Below, piece by piece: positions 8,080 through 15,491 of a stretch of DNA of 64,000 nt. Position numbers and translations under genes: made by a program. Numbering within the stretch: the first letter of the stretch is position 1; the number at the start of each line of letters is the position of its first letter. The DNA is from Archangiaceae bacterium (GTDB lineage: Bacteria; Myxococcota; Myxococcia; Myxococcales; Myxococcaceae): positions 1 to 64,000 of the forward strand of contig JADJNS010000029.1 of the NCBI GenBank assembly GCA_016714225.1, read 5' to 3'. The notes under the pieces are model-generated. The model searched no databases. It had not been told where the DNA came from and saw only the letters and a list, made by a program, of their open reading frames with translations.

Positions 8080-9479
8080 GGCGGCTGCGGTGGTTGCTGG
8101 TGGCGGTGGCGGTGGCCTCGTGTGAGCCGTGGGACCAGCTGATCGCCAACGCCCACTGCACCGACTGCGGCGCGGGCGGAGGCAGCGGCGGCGTCGGAGG
8201 CGGCGCGGCAGGGGGCTCCACCGGCGGCGGCACAGCGGGTGGCCTCGGAGGCGGCGGCGGCGGAGGAGGCGGAGGCGGCGGCGGAGGCGGCAGCGTGGTC
8301 GGAGGTGGCAGCGGCGGCGGCGCGGCGCTCGCCCCCTGTGGTGGCGCTCAGCAGCCTCCGTGCCGTCTGCCCTGCTCGGTGGGGCCGAACCGGGTGGTGA
8401 CGTGCCAGGTCGAGGGCGCGACCTCTGAAGCGAGAATGGCCGCCGGCTCGTTCAATGACGACGACGCCGGCGACCTGGTCTTGATGCAGCCCCTCAACGG
8501 CGGCGCCGGGCTCGCACCTGGCATCTACGTGCTGCGCAACCTCGCCGATGCCGGCTTCGAGGTGCAGATCGTCGCCTCGCCCATCGTCGGCGGGCGCGGC
8601 AAGGTGTTCACCCTTCACACTCCCAGTCGCGGCAGGGTGGACACCGTGGTGGCGCAGTTCTCCAACGGCGCGGTGCAGGCGTGGACACCGAGTCTCGCCG
8701 ACGGGGGAACTTCGAATGACGCGCTGTCACCGGTGTTCAACCCGGCGCTCTCCGGGCACGACGATGTCAGCCCGGTGAAGCTGCCGGGCTGGGTCGACGA
8801 GGGCCTCGTCACCGTGAAGGACATCGACCCGAGCACCCGGGTCGACCTGTACCGCAACGTCGGCGCCCACGACCCGAGCTCGACGCGGCTCACCGCGCCG
8901 AACTCGGGTGGCGTGGTCGCGCCTTGGAGAGACTGGTTGATGATTCAGAGCAGCGCGTCAGGCACCTTCGCGGTCACCTTCTTCACCGACGGCGGCATCA
9001 ACTACACGGGCTCGCGCCTGCCGGCGGTGCTGTGGCCCTCGGCGCAGGAAGCCGACCTCGACTCGAACGCGAACACCGAGTTCTTCGTGCAGCTGACCAC
9101 CACCTCGGGCAGCCCCAGCGGCTTCGGGGTGCTCGAGCTGCCGGGCAGCGGCCAGCCCAATGCGGGCACCAGCCTGAGCCTGGTGGGGGTCGTGCAAGCC
9201 GACGGAGGCCTGAAGCGGGGTGACGGCTTCGCGATCGGCGAGTGGGGCAATCAGGGCATGCGGCTCTTCACTTTCCCCGACGCCGGCGGAGTGCGCGAGT
9301 TCGGCGGCTTCACGCGCGGCGCCGCGCAGTGGCAGGTCACCGAGCGGTTCGGCACCCCGGCCACCGACGCGGGCGGGCACGTCGTGCAGGGCCTGCTCAC
9401 CGACCTCACCGGCGACGGTCGCAACGACCTGGTGCTGCTCGACGGCGACGGAACCCTGCGCATCGTGCCGGCCCCTTGA
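8076..9479 (+). CDS. Gly-rich lipoprotein with FG-GAP/VCBS-like propeller
   Basis: 467 aa; ATG overlaps the previous stop (ATGA). The N-terminus MRRLRWLLVAVAVASCEP has lipobox VASC. Residues about 33-85 are a poly-Gly/Ala/Ser stalk (GGGSGGVGGG..., with a run of about 14 glycines), a form common in myxobacterial lipoproteins. The remaining about 380 residues show blade-like beta repeats with acidic loops (NDDDAGDLVLMQPL, ADLDSNANTEFFVQ, DLTGDGRNDLVLLDGDG) that resemble FG-GAP/VCBS calcium-binding blades of a beta-propeller. It is the partner of the 7282 gene in a two-gene module. It is likely surface displayed; the ligand is unknown. Confidence 0.87.
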   Translation: MRRLRWLLVAVAVASCEPWDQLIANAHCTDCGAGGGSGGVGGGAAGGSTGGGTAGGLGGGGGGGGGGGGGGGSVVGGGSGGGAALAPCGGAQQPPCRLPCSVGPNRVVTCQVEGATSEARMAAGSFNDDDAGDLVLMQPLNGGAGLAPGIYVLRNLADAGFEVQIVASPIVGGRGKVFTLHTPSRGRVDTVVAQFSNGAVQAWTPSLADGGTSNDALSPVFNPALSGHDDVSPVKLPGWVDEGLVTVKDIDPSTRVDLYRNVGAHDPSSTRLTAPNSGGVVAPWRDWLMIQSSASGTFAVTFFTDGGINYTGSRLPAVLWPSAQEADLDSNANTEFFVQLTTTSGSPSGFGVLELPGSGQPNAGTSLSLVGVVQADGGLKRGDGFAIGEWGNQGMRLFTFPDAGGVREFGGFTRGAAQWQVTERFGTPATDAGGHVVQGLLTDLTGDGRNDLVLLDGDGTLRIVPAP

Positions 9480-9552
9480 GCGACGTCACCGCGACCTCCA
9501 CCGGGTAGCCGCTTTCTTTCCGTTCGGCCGGGCGGTGCTATCTCGGTCGTCG

Positions 9553-10140
9553 GTGGGGCTCACGGTCGCGCTGGCGTTCGTCGCAGTGACTGCGCTGAAC
9601 GCGCACTGGGCCGACCAACCCCTCGACTGGCCCGACGCGCAGGTCGGCAGCCTCCACCTCTACGAGGGCGCCGCGTTCGGGCCGTGCCGCCGCAACGACG
9701 ACCAGGTGCCGGCCGCCTCGGTGTGCGGCGAGGCGTGGGGCGCTGCCCAGCTCCACGTGCAGCGCCGCGTTCGCCTCGAGCTCGAGCTGGGTATGGGCTT
9801 TCAGCCCGCCACCACCTCGGGCGCCCTCGAGCTCGGCGAGCTGCGCCGCAGCGGAGGCCCGCTCTACCTCTCGGTGCGCCTGCTCGTCGGCCTCGACTTC
9901 ACCCGCCGCTTCTTCGTGCGCCTGGGGCCCCAGCTCGACCTGGCCTGGGTTCGCGAGCTCCGGCCGCTTCGCCCCGGCCTCAAGGTTCCCTTGGACCTCG
10001 GCTCGCGCCTCACGCCCGGGCTCGAGCTCGGCTTCCGCTTCGCGCCCGGCTTCGACGGCGTGGCCACCTCGGGCCAGCCGCAGTACGGCATCGCCACCGC
10101 GCTCGGCGTCTTCCTCTTCACCCGGGTGCTCTTGCAGTGA
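9553..10140 (+). CDS. Secreted beta-rich protein, possible small outer-membrane barrel
   Basis: 195 aa from the GTG at 9553 (an in-frame GTG at 9535 is possible). Residues 1-17 (GLTVALAFVAVTALNA) form a signal peptide. The mature part alternates hydrophobic and polar residues with aromatic ends (RVRLELELGMGFQPA, PLYLSVRLLVGLDF, RFFVRLGPQLDLAWV, LELGFRFAPG), which is the pattern of amphipathic beta strands. I do not recognise the family. It is the first gene of an operon whose later members overlap by GTGA, CTGA and GTGA; its own stop overlaps the GTG of the next gene. Confidence 0.7.
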   Translation: MGLTVALAFVAVTALNAHWADQPLDWPDAQVGSLHLYEGAAFGPCRRNDDQVPAASVCGEAWGAAQLHVQRRVRLELELGMGFQPATTSGALELGELRRSGGPLYLSVRLLVGLDFTRRFFVRLGPQLDLAWVRELRPLRPGLKVPLDLGSRLTPGLELGFRFAPGFDGVATSGQPQYGIATALGVFLFTRVLLQ

Positions 10141-10721
10141 CGCACGCGCTGCTGCTCATCGCGCTGCTCGCCGACCCGCTCGCCGACGCGCGCTTCACCC
10201 GCTACTTCCACTTCCTCGCCGAGGGCGGCGGCGTGCCCAGCGTCGAGAAGAGCGGCCACCTCGGCACCTCGGTCGATTGGGGCCTCTACCCGTTCGACGG
10301 CGCGTTCTCGACCGGCATGTCGGCCCAGCTCGGCGCCGCCATCACCGGCCCCCGGTGGGTGCTGTTTCAGCTGGGCCTCTTCGCGCGGCTCGACCTCACC
10401 TGGCTCTTGCTCACCGGCTTCTGGAGAGACGACGGCGCGCCCGACCGCTTCCCCTTCCGCGTGCAGGTCGGCTCGCGCCTCGGCATCGACTGGAGCCAGT
10501 CGACGCTCACGCTCCCCGGGCAAGAGGGCGGCACCTCGTACACCCTGCTGCGCCCGGTGCTGCACTCGTTTCTCGACCTGCAGCTCCCGCTGCCCGGTCA
10601 CGACTGGGGCCAGCACGCGGTCTTCGTTCGCGCCTCGGTCGACACGCCGGTGAACCTCTCGACCGTCATTCGCTGGGGTCTGAGCGTGGGGTTCGCCTTG
10701 GGCTACGGAGAAGCCACCTGA
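10137..10721 (+). CDS. Secreted beta-rich protein, possible small outer-membrane barrel
   Basis: 194 aa from GTG 10137, which overlaps the preceding stop (GTGA). A short hydrophobic leader (THALLLIALLADPLADA) is followed by alternating strands such as WVLFQLGLFARLDLTWLLL, FRVQVGSRLGID and HSFLDLQLPLPG. Length and strand pattern are close to those of the preceding gene, so the two may be distant paralogues. No enzymatic motif is visible. The stop codon overlaps the presumed CTG start of the dipeptidase-like gene. Localisation to the outer membrane is inference only. Confidence 0.7.
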   Translation: MTHALLLIALLADPLADARFTRYFHFLAEGGGVPSVEKSGHLGTSVDWGLYPFDGAFSTGMSAQLGAAITGPRWVLFQLGLFARLDLTWLLLTGFWRDDGAPDRFPFRVQVGSRLGIDWSQSTLTLPGQEGGTSYTLLRPVLHSFLDLQLPLPGHDWGQHAVFVRASVDTPVNLSTVIRWGLSVGFALGYGEAT

Positions 10722-13600
10722 GCCGCGCCCTGCTGCCGCTGCTGTGGCTCTCGGCCTGCGCGCAGCCGCCCGCGCCCGGCACCCTGCCCGCGTGCGAGGC
10801 GGTGATCGCCCCCTTCGATGCCGGCCCCGACGTGGTGTGGGGCTTCGCCGATCTCCACGCCCACCCCGCCATCGAGAAGGCGTTCAACGCCTCGCTCGTC
10901 TGGGGCTCGGCCGTCGACCCGGGGCCTCTAGACCCCAACCTCTTGCCCCCCATCGCGGGCTGCCCCGTCGAGACGCACACGCTGCCCGGCGTCGGGCCCA
11001 TCGACCGCGCCATCGGCGCGCAGGTCTACCCCAACGTCTCCGAGGTGGCCGGCTTCGCCCACGCCCCGGTCGGCAGCGACGGGCTGCGGCCGACGAGCGC
11101 CTGGCCCAACGCGCGCGACGTGGTGCACCAGCAGATGAACGTGGCCTCGATTCGCCGCGCCTACGAGGGCGGGCTGCGGCTGATGTTCGCCTCGACCACC
11201 GACGACCAGGTCATCTCGGCGCTGCTCAGCGGCCCCAACTTCGTGAACGCCTTCGCTCCGAAAGAGCGCGCCGACCTCGACTCAGCCCGGCGGCAGCTCG
11301 CCATGATTGCCCAGCTGGCCCACGACCACGCCGGGTGGCTGGGCATCGCCCGAAGCCCTGCCGAGGCGCGCGCGCTGATTCGCGCCGGCAAGCTCGCGCT
11401 GGTGCTCTCGGTCGAGATGAACGGCCTGCCCGAAGACGGCTTCGCCGAGCTGCGCCGCGACTTCGGGGTGCAGCACGCCTTTCCCATTCACCTGGTCGAC
11501 AACGCCATCGGCGGCACCGCCGCGAGCTCTCCGCTCTTCAACGCCGCTTCGGCCGCGGTGAGCTCGCTCTACCGCAGCGACGGCCGCTCGATGCAGTACA
11601 TGGACCTCGAGGGCACCCGCGACTTTCCCGCGCCGCTCGGTCGCCCGGTCACCTTCGCCACGCTCGACCCTCCGGTCTACGCCGACCTGAAAGACGTGCC
11701 GTTCGGCACCTGGCAGCAGCTCTGCTACGAGCCGCTCGCCGCGTGCGACGGGCCCGACGCCGGCGGCCCGGTCGGCTTCACCCGCTTCGGTCAGCAGAAC
11801 CTGCGCGGGCTCTGCCGCGACCGCGCCGACTGCGACGCCGGCACCGCGCGGGTCGGCGCCCAGCGGCTGCAGGCGCTGTTCGACGACCACTGGCTCGTCG
11901 ACCTCTCGCACATGAGCTTTCGCGCGGCGGCCCAGACGCTCGCGCTGCGGCCCGGCTACCCGCTGATGGCCTCGCACTCAGACATCGCCCACCTCTGCCG
12001 CGGCGCGCCCACGCTGCCGCCCTGCGTCGACTCGACCCGCGCTCCGCTCACCGAGCGCCAGCTCGACTCCGAGCAGGCGCGCGCGCTGGTGCGCGACGAC
12101 GGCGTGCTCGGCCTGGGCACCGGGGTGGGCAACTTCGTCACCCGCGCGCGGGTGGTGGCGCGCGGCGCCCCGGTGCTCACGCTCGCGCCCCACGCTCCCA
12201 GCGGCTGCGTGCAGCTCGGCGAGGGGCCGGGCGACTGCGCCCGCGCCCCCGACTTCGCCCGCGCGCCGCGCTCGATGGAGCTCGAGCGGCTGCAGGTCGA
12301 GACCCACGGCGCCCTCGACCTCGGCGGCGCAGACGCTCGACCCTACGTGCGCGTCGAGCTGCGCGACGCCGTCGCCGACGACGAGTTTCAGCACCGGGTG
12401 AAGCTGGTGCCGCTGCACTGCGAAGGCGGCACCTGCAGTGCCGAGGTCGAGCTGGGCTGCAAGCAGGGCGCGCTCGCGCCGCCGCGCGCGCTGTGCTCGG
12501 TGGTGAACGCCGACGCCGCGCAGTGCAGCACCGCGCGCTACACCGTCGCCGACGTCGAAGACGTCACGGTGCAGTGGCTCTCGCTCTCGGGCGCAGGTCA
12601 GTGCGCGGCGGGCTTCCACGACGAAGGCCCCCGGTGGGTGCTCGACGACGCGCAGGTGACCGCGATGGGCCCCGCCGGCGCGCAGCCGCTGGTGACGCTC
12701 GACGGCAGCCCGCTCGCCACCCTCGCGCAGGCCGACGGCGCGCTCACCCTCTACCAGCACGACGATCGCCCCGACGCGGCCCCGGGCGCGCCCATCAGCG
12801 GCCGGCTGTTCGTCGCTTCGCTGCACTCCAGCCCCAACGGCAAGGGCGTGCTGGGCGCCAGCCCCCAGCGCTTCGGCGCCAACGTCTGCATCGCGCTGCG
12901 AACCAGAGAGGGCGGCACCTGCCGCGGGCCGGCCGCGCTCGCCGAGGGTGAGAACGAGTGCGTAGGCGACTGGGTCTCGCTCACCCAGCGCGGCGCGTGG
13001 AACCACGGCGGCACGCTCTTCACCTTCTTGCGCCACCGCGGCACCGAGGAAGAGGTGTGCGGCCTCGACGTGTCGGTGCGCGACTGGCTGCCCGGCAGCG
13101 ACCCGCTGGGCATCGACAGCATTCGCGTGGCGGCCGTCGAAGACCCGGTCGGCCACTGGGTGCGGCGCTACGCCGAGGTGGCGCGGCACGTCGCGGCCGG
13201 CCGCATGGGCGTCGTCGCGATGGGCACCGACTTCAACGGCCTCAACGGCGTGACCGACATCTCCGAGCTCCCGGTGCCCGCCGCAGCCCTGCTGCCGCAG
13301 GTGTGCCGCGCCGATGCCGGGGTGCAGGCGGTGGCGCCGCTGCGGCTGCGCACCTCGGGCGAAGCGCCGGGCGCGCCGGTGCTCATCGAAGAGCGGGGCC
13401 TGGCCACCTACGGCCTGCTGCAAGACTTCGTGTCGCTCGTCGACGCGTACCCGGGGTGCGGCCACGACGTGCGCAACTCGCTGATGCTCTCGGCCGAGGC
13501 CACCCTGCGCTCGTGGGAGATCGCCCTCGACGCGGGCGCGCGCGGCTCGTTCGCGCCGCTGCCGGTGGGCGCGTTTCGCTGCGACGGAGGCGCGCCGTGA
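10718..13600 (+). CDS. Peptidase M19 (membrane dipeptidase)-like lipoprotein, CTG start
   Basis: 960 aa if translation begins at CTG 10718, inside the CTGA overlap with the previous stop. That start gives a perfect lipoprotein leader (SRALLPLLWLSACAQ, lipobox LSAC), and no ATG, GTG or TTG lies between the upstream gene end and the leader. The chain shows M19 landmarks: VWGFADLHAHP near residue 36 (first zinc H-x-H), LVLSVEMNGLPEDG around 230, DHWLVDLSHMSFRAA near 390, YPLMASHSDIAHLCRG near 415, a QLDSEQARALVRDDGVLGLG segment, and VVAMGTDFNGLNG near 830. About 350 residues of beta-rich, Cys-containing sequence are inserted between the GVGNFV strand and the last active-site segment. It probably cleaves small peptides or amides at the cell surface; the substrate is unknown. 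Confidence 0.8.
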   Translation: MSRALLPLLWLSACAQPPAPGTLPACEAVIAPFDAGPDVVWGFADLHAHPAIEKAFNASLVWGSAVDPGPLDPNLLPPIAGCPVETHTLPGVGPIDRAIGAQVYPNVSEVAGFAHAPVGSDGLRPTSAWPNARDVVHQQMNVASIRRAYEGGLRLMFASTTDDQVISALLSGPNFVNAFAPKERADLDSARRQLAMIAQLAHDHAGWLGIARSPAEARALIRAGKLALVLSVEMNGLPEDGFAELRRDFGVQHAFPIHLVDNAIGGTAASSPLFNAASAAVSSLYRSDGRSMQYMDLEGTRDFPAPLGRPVTFATLDPPVYADLKDVPFGTWQQLCYEPLAACDGPDAGGPVGFTRFGQQNLRGLCRDRADCDAGTARVGAQRLQALFDDHWLVDLSHMSFRAAAQTLALRPGYPLMASHSDIAHLCRGAPTLPPCVDSTRAPLTERQLDSEQARALVRDDGVLGLGTGVGNFVTRARVVARGAPVLTLAPHAPSGCVQLGEGPGDCARAPDFARAPRSMELERLQVETHGALDLGGADARPYVRVELRDAVADDEFQHRVKLVPLHCEGGTCSAEVELGCKQGALAPPRALCSVVNADAAQCSTARYTVADVEDVTVQWLSLSGAGQCAAGFHDEGPRWVLDDAQVTAMGPAGAQPLVTLDGSPLATLAQADGALTLYQHDDRPDAAPGAPISGRLFVASLHSSPNGKGVLGASPQRFGANVCIALRTREGGTCRGPAALAEGENECVGDWVSLTQRGAWNHGGTLFTFLRHRGTEEEVCGLDVSVRDWLPGSDPLGIDSIRVAAVEDPVGHWVRRYAEVARHVAAGRMGVVAMGTDFNGLNGVTDISELPVPAAALLPQVCRADAGVQAVAPLRLRTSGEAPGAPVLIEERGLATYGLLQDFVSLVDAYPGCGHDVRNSLMLSAEATLRSWEIALDAGARGSFAPLPVGAFRCDGGAP

Positions 13601-14526
13601 GCGGGCTCTTGCTCTTGCTCGCGGTGGTCGCGGCCGAGCCGCCGCCGGCGCCCACCCAGGCGTCGAGCTTCGACGAGAAGGTGCTGAGCGACGCCGACCA
13701 GCGCGAAGCCGAGATGCTCGGCTACCTCGACGGGGTGGGGTTTCTGGGTCGCGAGAACGAGGCCACCGTCGAGGTGGCCTACGGCTCGAAGCAGATCGCC
13801 ACCACCCGCCTCGAGCTCGCCCACGCCTTCCCCATCTCGGGAAAGCTGCTGCACGTCGTGGCGCGCGTCGGCGCCGGCATGGCCACCGATTTTCACGCGC
13901 TGGGCCTGCACGGCTTCACCGCCGCCCTCGGGCTGCGGCACATCACCGGCAAGGGTCACTTCTTCGTCGAGGTCGGAGCGCGCTTTCTCGGCGGGTGGCA
14001 GGGCATTCACGGCGACCGCCCCGAGGCGCAGACGCTCGCGCTCGGCGCGACCCTCACCAGCGGGGCGGCCGACGACGCGCGCTGGCTGCCGCTGCGCTCG
14101 AGCGGGCTGCAGCTGTACGTCGACTTCCTCTCCCGCTCGAAGCCGATGGGCTACGACCACAGCGGCTTCTTCGTGGCCGGCTTTCACTACGGTGGGCAGG
14201 CGACGGTGGTGCCTCCCGCGGTGAGCACCTGGCTCGGCTCCGAGCCGCAGTTCGTCGGCAACGTGTTCATCGAGGCGTTTCTCTCGTTCGCCACGCGGCA
14301 GGGCACTCCGGTTCGACTGACCACCGGCGCCCACGTCGACCTGAGCCTCTCGAGCATCTGGCCCTCGAACGTGCCGTTTCCGGTGGTGCTCGACCTGTTC
14401 TTCGAGTGGCACCCCGCATGGGTCTCGTGGCTCTCGCTGCGCGCGTTCGGCGGCCTCGCGGTGAGCCTGGGCGCCTTCGGCGACAAGATCGGCCAGGGCG
14501 GGCTGCGGCTGGTCGCTACGTTCTAG
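13597..14526 (+). CDS. Outer-membrane beta-barrel-like protein
   Basis: 309 aa from GTG 13597, overlapping the upstream stop (GTGA). Leader SGLLLLLAVVAAEPPPAP is a signal peptide. The mature protein has many alternating strands (ATVEVAYGSKQIATTRLELAHAF, LHVVARVGAGMATDF, GHFFVEVGARFLGG, VRLTTGAHVDLSLSS, WLSLRAFGGLAVSLG) and ends GGLRLVATF; a final aromatic residue on a strand is a common BAM recognition feature. I infer an outer-membrane barrel of unknown transport or structural role. It is the last gene of the operon that starts at 9553; a strong hairpin follows at 14533. Confidence 0.75.
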   Translation: MSGLLLLLAVVAAEPPPAPTQASSFDEKVLSDADQREAEMLGYLDGVGFLGRENEATVEVAYGSKQIATTRLELAHAFPISGKLLHVVARVGAGMATDFHALGLHGFTAALGLRHITGKGHFFVEVGARFLGGWQGIHGDRPEAQTLALGATLTSGAADDARWLPLRSSGLQLYVDFLSRSKPMGYDHSGFFVAGFHYGGQATVVPPAVSTWLGSEPQFVGNVFIEAFLSFATRQGTPVRLTTGAHVDLSLSSIWPSNVPFPVVLDLFFEWHPAWVSWLSLRAFGGLAVSLGAFGDKIGQGGLRLVATF

Positions 14527-14532
14527 CCAGCT

Positions 14533-14569
14533 CCCTCTCCCCTCGCGGGAGAGGGTCGGGGTGAGGGGG
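14533..14569. repeat. CCCTCTCCC intergenic hairpin repeat, likely bidirectional terminator
   Basis: A perfect 9-bp stem (CCCTCTCCC at 14533-14541, GGGAGAGGG at 14547-14555) with a 5-nt loop is followed by CGGGGTGAGGG. It lies between convergent genes. The same stem and trailing GGGTGAGGGG motif recur at 25619-25655. No T-run is present, so termination is inferred from position only. Confidence 0.7.
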
Positions 14570-14592
14570 CGAACCGGGCAAAGCGCCGCGCC

Positions 14593-15360
14593 TCACCCCG
14601 GGCAGCGGTAGCAGCACTCGCCGGCGAGCTTCACCGGCATCACTCCACCGGGGCACATGCCCAGCGGGCTGCAGCTGACGTCGGTGCAGTCGCGCACCGG
14701 CGGCGCGCAGCCCGCATCCACCACCGGCACCCCCGCATCGTCCGCGGCGCAGTACTGGTTGCAGCACGTGTGGCTGAGCGCGTCTCGGGTCAGGTGGGTG
14801 CCGGCATCGCACTGGGGGGCCGTGCACCCGGCGCCCCGCGACACGCACTGCGGCGAGACCTGCGAGCAGCTGCCGCAGCCGGTCGCGCGCACCGTCACCG
14901 TGCGCTGGGTGCCGTCGAGCGGCACGGCCTCGGAGAACGCGTCGACCAGCGTCACCGGCGGCGTCGCCAGCGTCGCGTCGTCGCTGCACCGGTCTTCCAG
15001 GTAGGTGTCGAACAGCACCCGCACCCGGAACACCACCGTCTTGCCCGCCGGCACGTGGCTCAGCACCTGCTGCAGCATGTGCGGCTGCGAGAAGGCGCAG
15101 AAGTCGGCCGGCGCGCCCAGCTCGGCGTACTCGAGGCAGGCCGTCTGCAGCACGTCGCCCAGCCCGCCGCCGGGCGCCACCTCGTAGGCGCGCACCTCGA
15201 CGAAGCTGGCGCAGCCCAGCCCCAGCTGGCAGCACGCGTCGATGGGCAGAGCGCCACCACCGGCAGCGCTGCACGCGAGCTCGAGCTTCAGGTCGAGCTG
15301 CGCCGCGGTCTTGCACCCGGCGAGTGCCAGCAGCACCAGCAGGGCGGTGGCACCGCTCAT
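14593..15360 (-). CDS. Cys-rich lipoprotein
   Basis: 255 aa from ATG 15360, chosen because it opens a standard lipoprotein signal (MSGATALLVLLALAGC). The frame is open up to an ATG at 15495 that overlaps the upstream stop, but the intervening codons are a palindromic REP-type repeat, so they are unlikely to be native coding sequence. The mature chain carries more than 20 cysteines, densest after residue 160 (GCGSCSQVSPQC, CCNQYC, GECCYRC), suggesting several disulfides. A beta-sandwich-like part lies at about 20-150. I do not recognise the family. It is the third gene of the minus-strand operon 18274-14593. Confidence 0.8.
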   Translation of the reverse strand: MSGATALLVLLALAGCKTAAQLDLKLELACSAAGGGALPIDACCQLGLGCASFVEVRAYEVAPGGGLGDVLQTACLEYAELGAPADFCAFSQPHMLQQVLSHVPAGKTVVFRVRVLFDTYLEDRCSDDATLATPPVTLVDAFSEAVPLDGTQRTVTVRATGCGSCSQVSPQCVSRGAGCTAPQCDAGTHLTRDALSHTCCNQYCAADDAGVPVVDAGCAPPVRDCTDVSCSPLGMCPGGVMPVKLAGECCYRCPG

Positions 15361-15478
15361 CCTGAGCGGAGGCCGAAGGCCGGAGTCGAAGGAGGCCGCG
15401 CGTCGCCCACACGACTCGAAGGCGCGCAGCGAGAGACACCAGGCCCCCTTCGACTTCGGCCTGCGGCCTTCGCTCAGG
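15361..15478. repeat. REPIN-like pair of inverted REP sequences
   Basis: Two 32-nt arms in inverted orientation, 15361-15392 and 15447-15478, match at 29 of 32 positions and begin CCTGAGCG. They flank about 54 nt. The same core (CCTGAGCGAAGGCCGAAGG) occurs at 20847. The pair sits precisely between the end of one lipoprotein gene and the ATG of the next. Confidence 0.8.
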
Positions 15479-15491
15479 GTGCTCTCTTCGC

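Noticed and set aside
11978..13465. Open frame of 495 codons on the minus strand
   Set aside because: It is antisense to the M19-like gene and has no recognisable family.
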